From assembly GCA_034406715.1 (NCBI GenBank), contig CP137870.1:248001-312000 (forward strand): a stretch of 64,000 nucleotides of DNA, read 5' to 3'. This document shows positions 13,447 through 25,100 of this stretch, in pieces. Position numbers and translations under genes: made by a program. Under the pieces are notes generated by a model that saw only the letters and a program-made list of their open reading frames with translations, had not been told where the DNA came from and made no database searches. The first letter of the stretch is position 1; each line of letters begins with the position of its first letter. The stretch comes from Rhodotorula mucilaginosa (lineage: Eukaryota; Basidiomycota; Microbotryomycetes; Sporidiobolales; Sporidiobolaceae).

Positions 13447-13691
13447 AAGAAGCAAGGGGTAGATTCCCGACAACTGTTTGATAGATAGAGAAAGGGCCAG
13501 CCCCGGAAAATGGGATTGCAATTCGTTCGTTACGAAATGGTACAGACTTTGTGCAGAGGGAAAAGGCGCGCGGCAATAACGTGAAAGGAAGGAGCTTCGG
13601 AGGCTCCGGGTATAGCGGTACGTTAACTGGGGTCGATCTGCTCAGAATGAATGGAACAAGAAGACAAAACATCAGGACGAGGGTGGGCATC

Positions 13692-16600
13692 TCAAAGGCG
13701 TCGTTGCGGTTCGTCTGATTGGTAGGCGCCCGTCGGCGAAGCCATCCGTTGCTGTTCCGCACCGCGCCATTCGTGGTGGTCGTTAGGGTCGTGCGCCTGG
13801 TTCTGCGAACCGGCGGCCTCATCGTGATACTTCTCGATCGATTCGCCTTCGTACTGGTCGTTCTGAATGCCCTCCATGTGATCGAGGAGGATAGCAATCT
13901 TGGATTCACTGCGACAGTTACGAGGTTAGCAAAGAGAAACGTAGTTCAGGGGAGAACAGGGACGCACGCTGTTCGGCAACGCTGCTCCAGAGAGGCGTTC
14001 TCCCGTTTCAGCCATTCTGCGCGGTTCTGAGCCTGGTCGAATTCGGCCTGCAGACTGGCCAAGTCGTCGTGGGAGGTGCCCTGCCTCGGCGATGTCGGAT
14101 TCTTGAGCGCGCTCTGCAGCTCCTTGTTGAGGGAAGCGTTGATCGCCAAGGTCTCTTCGAGCTCGCGATGAGCCTTGTCGAGCTCGTTCTGCAGCGCGGC
14201 AGTGTGCTGTCGGAGCTGTTCTACCTCGCGCGCGGACGTCTCGGCGGTAGTCTGGAGCTCTCCGACCTGCGCGCGAAGGTGCTCCATCTCTTGCTGGCGC
14301 TCGGGCGAGTCGAGCTGCTCGCACCGTTCCTTGTAGCGGTTGAGCTCCTCCTTCATCCGTCGGAGCATCTTCTCCGTGCCTTTGACGTATTGCACGGCCT
14401 TGAGATGCGTCGCCTCGAGCTGCTGATGGCGGCTCTGCAGGACCTCGAGTTCCTCCTGGGCCTTGTCGGCACGGGTCCGGACGTCGACACCGGTCGATCT
14501 CTCGCGGTCGAGCTCTTGGCGCAGCCGGGCGACCTCACTCTCATGCTCAGTCACGCGGTCCTCGGCCTGCTGGCGCTGATGCTGACGAGAAGCCAGCTCG
14601 GCCTCGAGCTCCCGCACCCGCGTGGCGAGCTGGTCGGCGGACTCGGCGCCGGTGATGGGGGAGTGCTTGTTTGAGAGGTCGTCTTCCGCGGGACTGGCGA
14701 GGCCGTGATCGGCGAGGAGGTTGTGGAGAACGCCGGCCTTGATCTGCGCTGCATCGCGCGCACGAGCAGTCTCCCGGCTCTTGATCTCGTGCTCAGCGAC
14801 GCGCGACTTGAACGTGTTCAGCTCGTCGAGCGTGGTGGAGTGCTGGCGCTGGATGACGGCGAGTTGAGTCCGAGCTTGCGAGAGCTGCGCTTGGAGATCG
14901 GCTTCGCGCTCGCGGGCTTGAGCGACCTCGGCGGCCAACGAGGCCTGTCGAGACTGGGCTTCCGAGTGAAGCTTCTTGATCTCGTCGAGCTCCATCTGCA
15001 TCGCCGACAGCTGCTCAGGAGCGACCCCTCGCTCCGAAGACTCGACGCCGTCAGCGGCACCGCCGTCATCGCCGACAGACCGCGACAGGTTTCGAAGTCC
15101 GTTTGGCCGGGAACGGTGGAGGGACAGCAGCTGCGACAAGCCGCCAGACGCCAGGGCGAAGTTCGAGTCGCTCGCCTCTCGCGCGGCGACGTGCTGACGC
15201 TCGGCTTCTTCGGCTCGAGCCTGAGCCGCATCGCGCTCCGAGCGGAGCGATTCGAGCTCGCGTTCGAGACCCGCAGCCCGTTCCCGCTGGCTCTGCGCCT
15301 CCTGCGCCGCGGACTCTCGCAGCGAAGTGACCTCGTCGTTACGCTTGTGCGCGGCGAGGAGGGCTGCCTCGGCCGCCGCGATGGCAGCAAGCCATTGCCC
15401 GACCGACGATTCGTGCGCTTCGGCGGCTTCCTTCAGCTGGGCGTTCTCCTGCTCGAGTCGCTGCGCCGTGGCGGCGAGGGTGACATTCCGTTCGGCGTGC
15501 TCGGCGATGCCGCGTTCGTGCTCGCCAGCCTTGACCTGGAGCGACGTGAGATCGGCAAAGACCCGCGAGTGATTCTGCTCCGCCTCGTGGGCCCGCGCCA
15601 GCGCCGCCTCGCAGCGCTCTTCGGCCGTCGCTCGCATCGACTGGTGATGGGCCGCGTCACTCTCGAGCTTGGCGATCTTGTCCGACAGACTCGATTGAGT
15701 GGCGACAGCCTCGACGAGCTTCTGCTCCAGAGTCGCGGATCGCTCTCGCTCCAGCTTGGCAAAGTCGTCAGGCGAGCCCGCCTCGAGAGCGGCCAGCTTC
15801 GCGCGAGCGTAAGCCGCTTCCTGCAGAGCTGCGGCCTGACTTCGCTCTGCCGCTTTGTGACGTTCATCGGCCTCGACGACGTGGCTCGACAGGACATGCT
15901 GCGGACGGGTCGCGGGTTGATCAGTTTCCGATTCGGTCGCAAATCGGTTCATCCATGTTGGTTTCGAACTTACCTGAGCGTTCGCCAGCTCCTTCTTCAT
16001 CTCGAGTAGAGCCTCGCGCAATTCCCGATCGATCGAAGTCGCATCAAGTCCTTTCGGCTTCTCGGCGCCTTCCGCTCCGTCTGCCGGCACCGCACCACTC
16101 GTCAAGCGCTCCACTTCGAGGAGAAGCCACGCCTTTTCGCTTTCGAGCTTTTCCACCCTTTCGTGCTCGTGCGAAGGTGCGACCTGTGCCGAGGTCGACG
16201 TCGGAGCAGCCTGTGTCGCGGCCGCACCGCGATAGTAGAATGCGTCCAGAGGCGGTTGCTGTTGCGGTTCCGAGCCACCGCTGGCTTGTCGCTGACGAGC
16301 ATCGATATCGTTGCCGGTAAGCGTGGACGCGCGCGTCCGGCCCATGGGCGGGTTGGCACCACCAAACGTCGAGCTGGAAGCCGTCGCAGGCGACGAGGTG
16401 CCGAACGCGTCTGCGTCATCCGGACGCGCTGGCCGTGTCGGCGGTTTCGCTCCCGTTCCCGCTCCCGCTCCCGCTCCGAGCGAGTCCTTTTGAGTTGGTG
16501 AGCCCAGAGACACGATGGGAGCGGATGCAGAGGACGGGAATTGCGTCGAGGTGGGTGCCGTCGGACCAGTCGCAGTGGCGGCGACAGCGGCGACCGCTCC

Positions 16601-18834
16601 GAGCGATGACTGGAGTCCTCGTCGTTCGTGGTCGCGGTCGCGCATCGAACCTGTCGGCGATGCGGCACGGCTCCGGGTGTCTTCCGACATTCCGTTCGCC
16701 GCCGACATTTGGACAGGGATCGACGGTTTGCGTCTGACAGCCGGAATGGACGAGCCGCCGATTGGCGGCGGAAGGTGCTGCGGCGGCGGAGACAAAGGTG
16801 GTGGCGGCGGAGAGCCCGCAAAGGCCCTCGGAGATTGGATCGGCGGAGAAGACGCGGAATTGGCGAGTTGCTGCTGCTGCTGCTGGGCCGCCGGGCGCGA
16901 ATCGGGCGGGTACTTGATCTTGGCTGCGAGACGCAATGGGTTAAGTTTTGACCGCTTTGAATCATGACTCTGTCGCGGACGTACTAGTGTCAAGCACATG
17001 CACCAATGACGGGTCGTCGGTACGTCCGCTCGTGTAACTTTCGCCACCGAGGACCAACACCCGGGAGCCGTGCGTTGCCATGGCATGACCACTCCGACCG
17101 CTCGGAGCTGGACCCATATTTTGGAACATGAACCAGCGATGATCTGTAGAGCGAGGGGAACGCCGAGTGAGTATTGTGCTGCCAAGACGGATTCGCCATG
17201 AGAGGCGGGGAACGCACTCGAGATCTTGAACGCCGCAAGGTCTTCGAGGTCCTTGCCGTCGACGCCGCGACCTCCAAAGACGTACATGACGTCGTCGACG
17301 AGGGTGGCGGCGTGGCCTTCCCGCGGAACCGGGATGTAACCGATGCAGGCCAATTCGGTCCAAACTCCCGTCGCGAGATCATACTGCCACGTGTCGTTGT
17401 AGTGGTACTGTCCGTCGGTTCCGCCGAAGCTGATAGAGGCGGCGAATAAGTCAGCTGTGGCCCTCTCTCGTATTCATCGAAGCGAGGCCTGTGGGAGCGG
17501 GCACCCGCGCGACAAAAACACAAAGGCGGCCAGCGAAGACTCACATGTAAAGCGAGTCTCCAAACGTGACGCAAGTGTGACCAGTCCGAGGCGGCGGGAC
17601 AGCCTGATTCGGCTGCGGCTCAATGAAAGTCCAAGACGGTTGGCCGAGCTTGACTGTGAGGGGAGGGCGGTAGGCGGAAATGCTCGGGTCAGTGACGAGT
17701 TGACGAGATTGCGCGAACAAAGGTTCTGCAGCCCAGCTCACGTTTCTGAAGGTCAAAGAAGCACAAGTCGTTCTTGAAGCCGCCGTCGTCGGTCTGGCCG
17801 CCAAAGACAAAGAACCGGCTCCCGACCATGGCGACGGCGTGACCGTACCTGCCTTCGGGGACCTTGCCGACCGTCTTGACGCGCGTCCAGTCGCGCGTCG
17901 AGAGGTTCAAGAGGTACAGCCCGTCGTCTTGGCGCTCTTCCGGTCGGGTTTTCGTGTCGCCGCCCCAGACGATCAGGACGTTGCCGACGCCGACGCTCGC
18001 GTGTCCGACTCGCGGTCCGGGCACTTCGCCTCGCGTCTCGACGAGCGCGACGCCGACGACGGGGCCAGTCGCGGCGCCCTGCTGCGGATTCGGGGTGGCG
18101 TTGGCGTGGACGACGTAGAGGTCGTTCCGGACCGAGTTTTGCACCAGTCCGCCAAAGATGTACAAGTCTCCGGTCGAGCCTGCGGTCGCGACGGGGTTGA
18201 CGCTGTGACCGTAGCGCGGGAACGGGAGCGGGGACGTCGGACCGAGGATGGGCGACAACGGCGCGAGGGACGGCGAGTCTCCGGGCGAGAGGGGCGCGAG
18301 GTGCTGAGACGGCAAGAGGGCGATTCGGCGCTGCGACCAAGGGTAGAGGACCGTGTGCTGCGACGACGTAGACGTCGGTTCCGGTCTTGAGGAGGAGGAC
18401 GAGGAAGGATGCTGCTGCTGTTGTTGATGTGACGGCGGCGGAGGAGGGAGGGGCCCACCACCACCGGCGCCGTGGCCTTGCTGCTGCAGGTACGCGGAGT
18501 TTGCAGGCGGGTGCCGCAACGAGGACATGGGGCCCGGGTAGCCTGGGCCGTTCGGGTCGTGCAGATGCATGCCTGGTGCGCTATTGATGGTGGACGAGTT
18601 GGCCGATCCGGCGGAAGCGTACAACCGCTCTGCGCCCTGCGCTTGAGGGTGCTGCTGCAAGCCATTGGCACGTCCTACGCTGCCCTTGAGAGGCGCACCC
18701 TGTTGGTTTTGGGAAGAGTCGAGTGCGCCGGCACCTCCTCGTCTCGATGGGGAAGAAGAGTGACCACTGGTCGCGTCTGCGCGGTTCGAGGCCGAGTTCT
18801 GGTCCTTCTTGTGCTTCGACTTGAAGATGGCCAT
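13692..18834 (-). CDS. Kelch-repeat / coiled-coil cell-polarity protein (Tea1/Kel1-like)
   Basis: The N-terminus (MAIFKSKHKKDQ) is followed by a long Ser/Pro/Gln-rich disordered region and then Kelch blades: PFPRYGHSVNPV...GDLYIFGGL, GPRVGHASVGVGNVLIVWGG, EGRYGHAVAMVGSRFFVFGG, PPPRTGHTCVTFGDSLYM joined to FGGTDGQYHYNDTW, PREGHAATLVDDVMYVFGG and GRSGHAMATHGSRVLVLGG. Six blades are consistent with one propeller. A low-complexity linker with a poly-Gln run follows, then about 700 residues of heptad-rich Glu/Gln/Ala/Leu coiled coil. The final exon (13692 to about 13877) continues KIAILLDHMEGIQNDQYEGES and ends PQRRL. This order matches Tea1/Kel1 proteins, which link microtubule ends or the cortex to polarity factors such as formins. 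The C-terminal two thirds is one continuous exon. Specific orthology is inferred. Confidence 0.85.
16868..16885. repeat. CTG/CAG microsatellite in the Kelch gene
   Basis: A short CTG run on the + strand is read as CAG on the coding strand and encodes a poly-Gln tract just after the Kelch domain. Confidence 0.8.
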
Positions 18835-21358
18835 GCCGTCGTCGATCTCCTACCGAGTCGCGCGCAGGGGTCGTACGGCGAGGCGGTGGTTGTTGTTGTT
18901 TGACGGAGCGGAGACGCTCGAGTCGCGCTCGCTTCCAGTGCCGCGGGTCGTATCGAGCTGTAAAGCGCGAGTCTGTTGACTGCCCGCCTGCACTCTCGAG
19001 AGCCAGGCCTGCGTGCGAGAGACGAGCTGGGCCGCGGGGTCTCGGAGACGCGTCGAGGTCAGGATCGTCGCGCGGCTCTCTCTTTCTCTCTTCTTCCCAT
19101 TCTCACACAGCTCTCAAGCGCCGACGAGATCCGGCGATCACCCGAAAGCTGCTCCAAGTCATCGCTTGCATCGCGTGGTCGCACCTGCAATCTCCCCCAA
19201 CGCCCGGGGACGACTCACCCGCCCGAGCCGTCGAGCTCGTCGCGTTTCTTTCCAACCTTCCTCGTCCCGCCCGCTTGCAGGACGTGGCACTATGCTGGTC
19301 AGCTAACCACCAACGGCAGTCTCGCTTGCTTCGCCGTCATCGTGCTCGCATCCCCTTCCCATCCACCCACTCTCAGCCCTCACACTTTACCACCTACTCC
19401 CCTCCGCGCAACAACCAGCTCCCGACGGGCTCGCCCCCGCGCAGGAGTCTGGGTTGACGGCCCGAAACTCGCTTTCGGATAACTTTCTCGAGGAGTATGG
19501 CGGCCATTCAGGGGGCTCAGATCACTCGCAAGCTAGGGCGCGGTCCAAGGAGCATCGACCTCGTTCCGCCTCTCTCTCGCGAGAGCGGACGAGAATCACC
19601 CGCTCGACCGGGGCTCGGCTCGTCAACGTCGTGTGTCTCGCAAGAGGCACTCGGCGGACGAGCCGAGTCCAAAAAATGTCGGGTGGGTGTTTTCCAGCGG
19701 TGCTCCCGATGGACTACGTCGAGCGACATTCCTTCTTGCTATCTCTCCTAGTCCACCTTGCTTCGGGTATCGTCATGTTTCGCTATTGGTGAGTTCTCTG
19801 CAGCGTCCCTCCATCTTTCTCCCGATGACTGACCTTTACTACTTGAACGCAGCTACTCGCTCCCTCATGAGAGGTCCTGGCTCCCACAAGTCCTGCTCAA
19901 GAAGCTGCTTTCCTCCCTTCCCTTCCCGCACCATCATCCCCACCCGCCCAAAACGGACGAGCATCAAGAGCGCTCCTCGCATCTCTCCACGGAGTCCGCG
20001 TCTTAAACACTTGTCCAACATCAAACAACATCCACCTTTCCCCTTTCTCCATCCTTTGTTCGCATCCTTTCTCGCTACACACGATCCAGGGCTCGAGCTC
20101 TGTCCCAGAAGCTTGCACCACCTCGCAAGAGCGAGGCGGGCTGATCTGGCCGATATTCTTTGGGGGAGAGGGAGTGCGGGATCCGGATCGCACACGTCGA
20201 GCGGGCGGTGTATTTTCCGCTAGCGAGACGAGTGCGGCACGGGGTTTCTGTTCTTCCCTTACCTCGAGTCGACCGGAGCTGTCTGTCCTCTTTTGCGAGG
20301 CGCGGGTGGAAGGGAAAGGGCTCTTTGTCCGAGGTCGAAGAGAAAATTGATTCCCCTTTTCGAAGGGGGAAAGGGAACCAAGGTTGGAAGGGCGAAAGGA
20401 ACATTTCTTTTCTTCGCAGTTCCAACGCTTTTTTTTCTCGGGGCGAGGCTCCCTTGTTGCTTCAGCCCCGACCTCCGCCCTATCTTCGCATGCCCAGTCT
20501 TTACGGCGCAAGGCTCTCGTACCGGCCGCGGCACAGCCGCACGCTGGCCAAGTGACAAGTTTTCGTTCGAGCCCTGCGCGCGACATCGACGACTGCAGCT
20601 GCAATTCTTGCTGCTGTTCCGCCCCGGAAACGCTTCGCTTTCGCCCTCATGCTATGCTCCGACCTGCGAGCATGCCCCGCCACGCTCACCCACATCATCG
20701 CGCTCGCCTAGCTACGCTTCAGAGCTTTGAAGCCGCCCTCGCGCATCCCCCATCTCGGCAACGGACGGCTCGTGATCCCCTCGACCCAAAATTTCACGCA
20801 GGGTCGAGGACATAAAGGCCGTCCAAGACCAAAACCAACCTCTCTGAACACTGAATGGTGCTCGAGAGATTCGATTGCCGGGCTTGCAGAACGCTCCGAC
20901 TTGACGCTGTCAGGTAGTCGGCTGTTTTCGTTTTGAGGGTCACGGGACACCCCCTTATTCTCTATTCCATCATTGCTTTCTCGGAGCTTCTTGCTAGGCT
21001 CTCACTCATACATTTTCCGCATAAGTCCTGGCACGCGCTGATTCCCGCATGTTGGAGTCGGCGGGTGTGCTCGCTGCTCGAGCGCTCAGGCCTCCTCGTC
21101 CTGCTGCGCTGCCGCTCCGCGGTTTGTCCGGACTGACTTGCGGGGTCGGCTTTGCAAGCTACGAGTGGGTGCGCACGGCTGCGCATCGACGGACGACCCG
21201 AGGCTTGCCAGCTCGGCTCATGGATTCGCCCGACTGACGTCCCGACGACTACACGCGACGCAAAATGCCGAAGTCTCAGAGAGTTGTCTTCGCTGTCTCT
21301 CTCTCTCTACGCTTTCTACAGCAGGCGCAAGAAATTGATCGTGCAAAGACGGAGGAAG
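18835..21358. other. Long gene-poor interval with signs of a spliced + strand transcript
   Basis: This 2.5-kb stretch between divergent genes is far longer than the other spacers here. It holds pyrimidine-rich tracts, one ending in a strong acceptor (TTCTCACACAG, near 19110), and a convincing intron on the + strand (donor GTGAGT near 19790, CTGAC, acceptor ACGCAG near 19852). No recognisable protein domain was found. It probably contains long spliced leaders for the Kelch gene and/or the small gene at 21359, or a noncoding transcript. The longest minus-strand open frames here begin only at non-ATG codons. Confidence 0.5.
19676..20006 (+). CDS. Possible small two-exon ORF, unknown function
   Basis: An ATG in an A-rich context (AAAAAATG) opens a frame with a hydrophobic stretch (HSFLLSLLVHLASGIVMFRY). 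It can be joined through an intron of about 57 nt (GTGAGT...CTGAC...ACGCAG) to a second exon ending HLSTESAS with TAA at 20004-20006, about 89 residues in all. The intron signals are good, which argues for transcription. The protein is not recognised and could equally be a leader ORF or chance. Nothing around it indicates a role. Confidence 0.25.
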
Positions 21359-21916
21359 ATGCATAGAATTCTTGGCGGATACCGGAAGCCCTCGCCCGCC
21401 AAGGTGAGCACCAAATGACGAGCAGACGAAGAGAAAGGAGCCTTCTGACATGCGCGCGGGTGTCCACAGGAGTATGAAATGCGTCAAGACTGCTGCCGCG
21501 AGTACGACAAATCGCAAAGATCCCGCGAGTCTGCCATCGCTGCGTTCGACCACGCTCGGCAAGAGATGATGGCCACACCGTTCCAGAGACAGTTCGATGC
21601 GTATCGCGATTGCGCCCGCGCTCTCGTTCCGTACCTTGACCTAGAAGAGCTCTCGCGAGAAGCGCAGCTCGCCGACCGTCGCAGCCGACAACTGCGTCTC
21701 GTTCGTGATGACCTTGCAGGGGCCGAGGAACGGGTCCGCAATCTTTTTGACGAGGCATTCATGAACACGGCCTCTCCTTATGTTCCACAATCACGCAACA
21801 ACGTGAAGCCCGTGCGAGATCGGCAGGTCCCGCGCAGCTTTTCTGCCGTGACAAGCCATAGGTCGACCCAATGTTCGGAGGTATCCCGTGCAAGAAGTTA
21901 TGTCAAAGGGTGGTAG
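21359..21916 (+). CDS. Small hypothetical helical protein
   Basis: Two exons, 21359-21403 (MHRILGGYRKPSPAK) and 21470-21916, join in frame through a GTGAGC...CCACAG intron of 66 nt to give 163 residues. The middle, including SRESAIAAFDHARQEMM and LEELSREAQLADRRSRQLR, is charged and predicted to form helix or coiled coil; the tail is Arg/Ser-rich. No family is recognised. The join preserves a long open frame from a good ATG, which supports a real gene. The start could lie further upstream if the long 5' interval contributes more exons. The stop converges with RRP5 at 188 bp. Confidence 0.5.
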
Positions 21917-22104
21917 AGCACCATTGTGCAAGTAGGCATGTCTATACAGAAGCGGAGGAAAAGAGGCTTGAGCGTTCCTCTCCGCCCTCGAGAACCAAAA
22001 GCACGAAAACACAGATCGCGGGACCTGGACCGTGCGCTCGTACAAGTCCCAATGTTTCGTGCCCATGTTACAGCTCTGCGTGGGAATATGCAATACAGAA
22101 GCGT

Positions 22105-25100
22105 CTATTCCTGATCCTCGTCCTCGCCGTCCTGACCGCCACCCTGCCGACTCTGGACAAATGCCATCGCTCGCTGCTTAACAGTCTCGACGCCCTGCTC
22201 ATCGCCATGGTCCTTCTCGAACGCCAACCACTTCTTGAATACCGACTTGCCTTTCTCTGTGGCGCACACGAAAAATTATGAGCTGTCTGCGAAGAGGCGC
22301 CAGTGCGAAACAAGAATGGAACTTACTGATGGACAAGCGCTGCACGAGTAACCGGTCGAAGATGGCCCGAACGCCAGCAACATTCCGCTGCTTGATCTCC
22401 ATGTCGATGTAGACAAACCACAGGTCGAGGCGCTTCGGGTGCGAGTCGATCAGGCCCTCGAAAAGGGTACGTCCGTGCTCTGCGTCGCCGAGCTTGAACT
22501 CGAGCTGGGCGAACTTGGTGACGGTCTTGACGTCTGCACCGCGAGTCACATCGATCTCGTTAGCGGATCAGTGGGAATGACGAGTCGGAGTACGCGAGCT
22601 TCGGCTTACGTTTGCGCTTCTCGAGGGATTTGATACTCCGCTTCAGCAGCTCGCGGGCCTCCTTGGGGCGACCGTGCGTGTAGTAGTACTGCGCAAAGAG
22701 TGTCCAGACCTTGGAGCTCTGAGAGAACTTCTTGACCGTCTTCTTGAAGAGTTCTTCTTCGGCCTGTCATCGAAAACCAGTCAGTTCCCAAGCACGCTTG
22801 CGCTCTGGATCAGACCGGAGGACTCACGTCGAATTTTCCTGTTCGCTCGTAAATCTCGACGAGCCGAAGGTAGACGGACTTGGCGTCGTTGTGCTGCGCA
22901 GCCTCCTTGAAGACCTCCTCCAGGGTCGTCTCGTCGCCGTACGAGTTCTCGAGATTGAGCAGGGCGACCCAGACGTTGAGCTTTTCCTGCTCCTCGCGGA
23001 AGTTGATGCTCCTGATCGCGCGCCTGGCAATCTCGCGTGCCTTGTCCAGTTGCGAAAGGCCGACGAAGAAAGCGATGTACTGGATCCAAAGGTATGACGA
23101 GTTCGGCGAGCCGAGCAGCATGCGCTCAAAGTCGGCGACGGATGTCGGGGCTTGAGTGTCGAGATCACCCGTGCGGTCGTCGAGAGCACTGAGGTTCGAT
23201 GCCTTTTGCTTGCCGGCGGCGGTCGCCGACGGGGCGGCCTTCTGGGCGGGAGCAGCCTCCTCCTCGTTATCGCTGTCCTCGTCAGATTGCTGGGCGGCGG
23301 CGCCCATCGCCTCGTCCTCATCGTCGTCTCCCCAGGAGAAGCCGGCCTTGACGGAGAGCGCGGGTGCCTTCGTCGCGCCATTGGCGGCAGGCAGCTTGCT
23401 GGTGGATGCGACAGGAACCTGCGCGGCGCAAAACAGGTATGAGCAGTGCTCTCAATCCAGGACGGGCTACGGGATGGCGCGCACCTCGTCCTCATCCATA
23501 GCGAAATCCTCGTCAACGTCATCGTCGTCTGAGTCATCCTTTCCGGCAGCCTGCAGGAGAGCATCGAGGTCGACGTCTTCGCCCTCATCGGTGTCGATCG
23601 CGAGACCCTCCTCGTCCGAGTCTTCCGCCGCGAGCATTGCCTCTTCCTCTTCCTCCTCACTGTCGTCGTCGCCCGAGGCGGCCTCGGACTCGTCGTCGGA
23701 CGCCTCGCCCACGCGGAAGAGCGACTTCTTCAAGCCCAGCGAGATCTTGTTCGTCTCGAGGTTGAGGTCGAGAATGACGGCCTTGACCTTGTCACCTTCT
23801 CGCACGTGTTCCTTCCAGCTGCCCTTGGTCTCGTCGGTGACCTTGGACTTGTGGCAGAGACCCTGGACGTTGAGACCGTCAAGGCGGATGAAGGCGCCGT
23901 AGTCTTCGATACGCTTGACCACGCCGCGAACGATTTGGCCCTTTTCGAGGCCAGACTCGGCGAGCGAAGGCAAAGGAGCTGCAGCGTCCTTCTTCACGGC
24001 GGCGGATTTCCGCAGAGACATCTCGACCTGCGAAGAAACTTTGTCGACGCTGTATCGGTGGACTCGTCAGTGCCCGCCACAGTCTCTCGCACGGAGATGC
24101 GAAATAAACTCACGCAAGGATCTTGCCCTCGACAAGCTGGCCGACTTGGAACCTCGGCTTCCATTCTTTCACGTACTCGTCGAACAGCTCCTTGATCTGT
24201 ACTCGAGCGGTGACGTCCGCACCAAGCTCGACGAAGAGACCGGCGTTGGCGATGTTCTTGACGAACCCGCGGACCTTTGCGCCCGGAGCGAGGCCATCGA
24301 GGCCCGAGACAACCGGGTCCTTGACATTTCCAGCGTCCAGCCCTTGCGCCTGTCGCACTCGCGAAGCGCGCAGCGACAGATCGAGCCGTCGCTGACTGTC
24401 GTCCTTGGCAAGCACGACGGCTTGCACGGTCGCGCCGACCGGGAAGACCGCCGACAAATCGGCGTCAAAGTCGTCCGAGAGCTCAGTCAACGACACGCGT
24501 CCGCGCAGAGCAGCGTTCTTCGACCCGGCAAGCTGCACGAGGACGACGCCGGACGGGAGTCGAGACGTAACGCGACCGGGGTAGAGGGAGCCGACCTCGA
24601 GCGCATCGAAAGTGACCGCGGACGAGGACGTCGAAGAACCGGCGTTGGACGGGTTGGCCGCCTTGGAAGGGATCAAACCGACAATGACGAAGCCCTTGTC
24701 GACGTTCTTGGAAACGACGACCAGGTCTTCGAGGTTTTGACCCTTAATGAGCGAGGCCTTGAGGTCAGCGACAGAGACGGCGCGGTGCCGAGCGAGGGTC
24801 GGGTAGGCGAGGAGGGCTTTCACGCCCGAAGGGATCAAAGAGAGGACGAGGTTGGTCTCGTGCAGGGCCGAGATGGTCGCCGAGGTGACCGTGCCGATGT
24901 CAAGCGATTCGATGGAAGCGGACGACGAGGCGGCGGAGAGAGTCGAAGCGGAAGGAGCGCCGGCTTGTCGCGCCGACGCGACGATGCGCCCAGTGCTCGA
25001 GTCGACCGAGATGATCCGGACTGGGATGACCTTGCCGAGCGTGAAGAGCCGGCCGAGGTCCTGCACGTTGGTGAACCCCTCTGCGGCCTCCGCTGCAGGG

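Noticed and set aside
13946-16009. Long plus-strand open frame (14705-16009 and neighbours) opposite the coiled coil
   Set aside because: Antisense shadow of the Glu/Gln/Leu-rich coiled-coil exon of the Kelch protein; leucine/arginine repeats mirror the sense codons.
20340-20400. CCCCTT-TTCG-AAGGGG hairpin
   Set aside because: Six-base stem in a purine/pyrimidine-rich stretch; short enough to be chance and not linked to any gene end.
19897-20604. 235-codon minus-strand open frame
   Set aside because: It begins at TTG, has no domain-like pattern, and lies opposite a region with good + strand splice signals; likely chance in GC-rich DNA.
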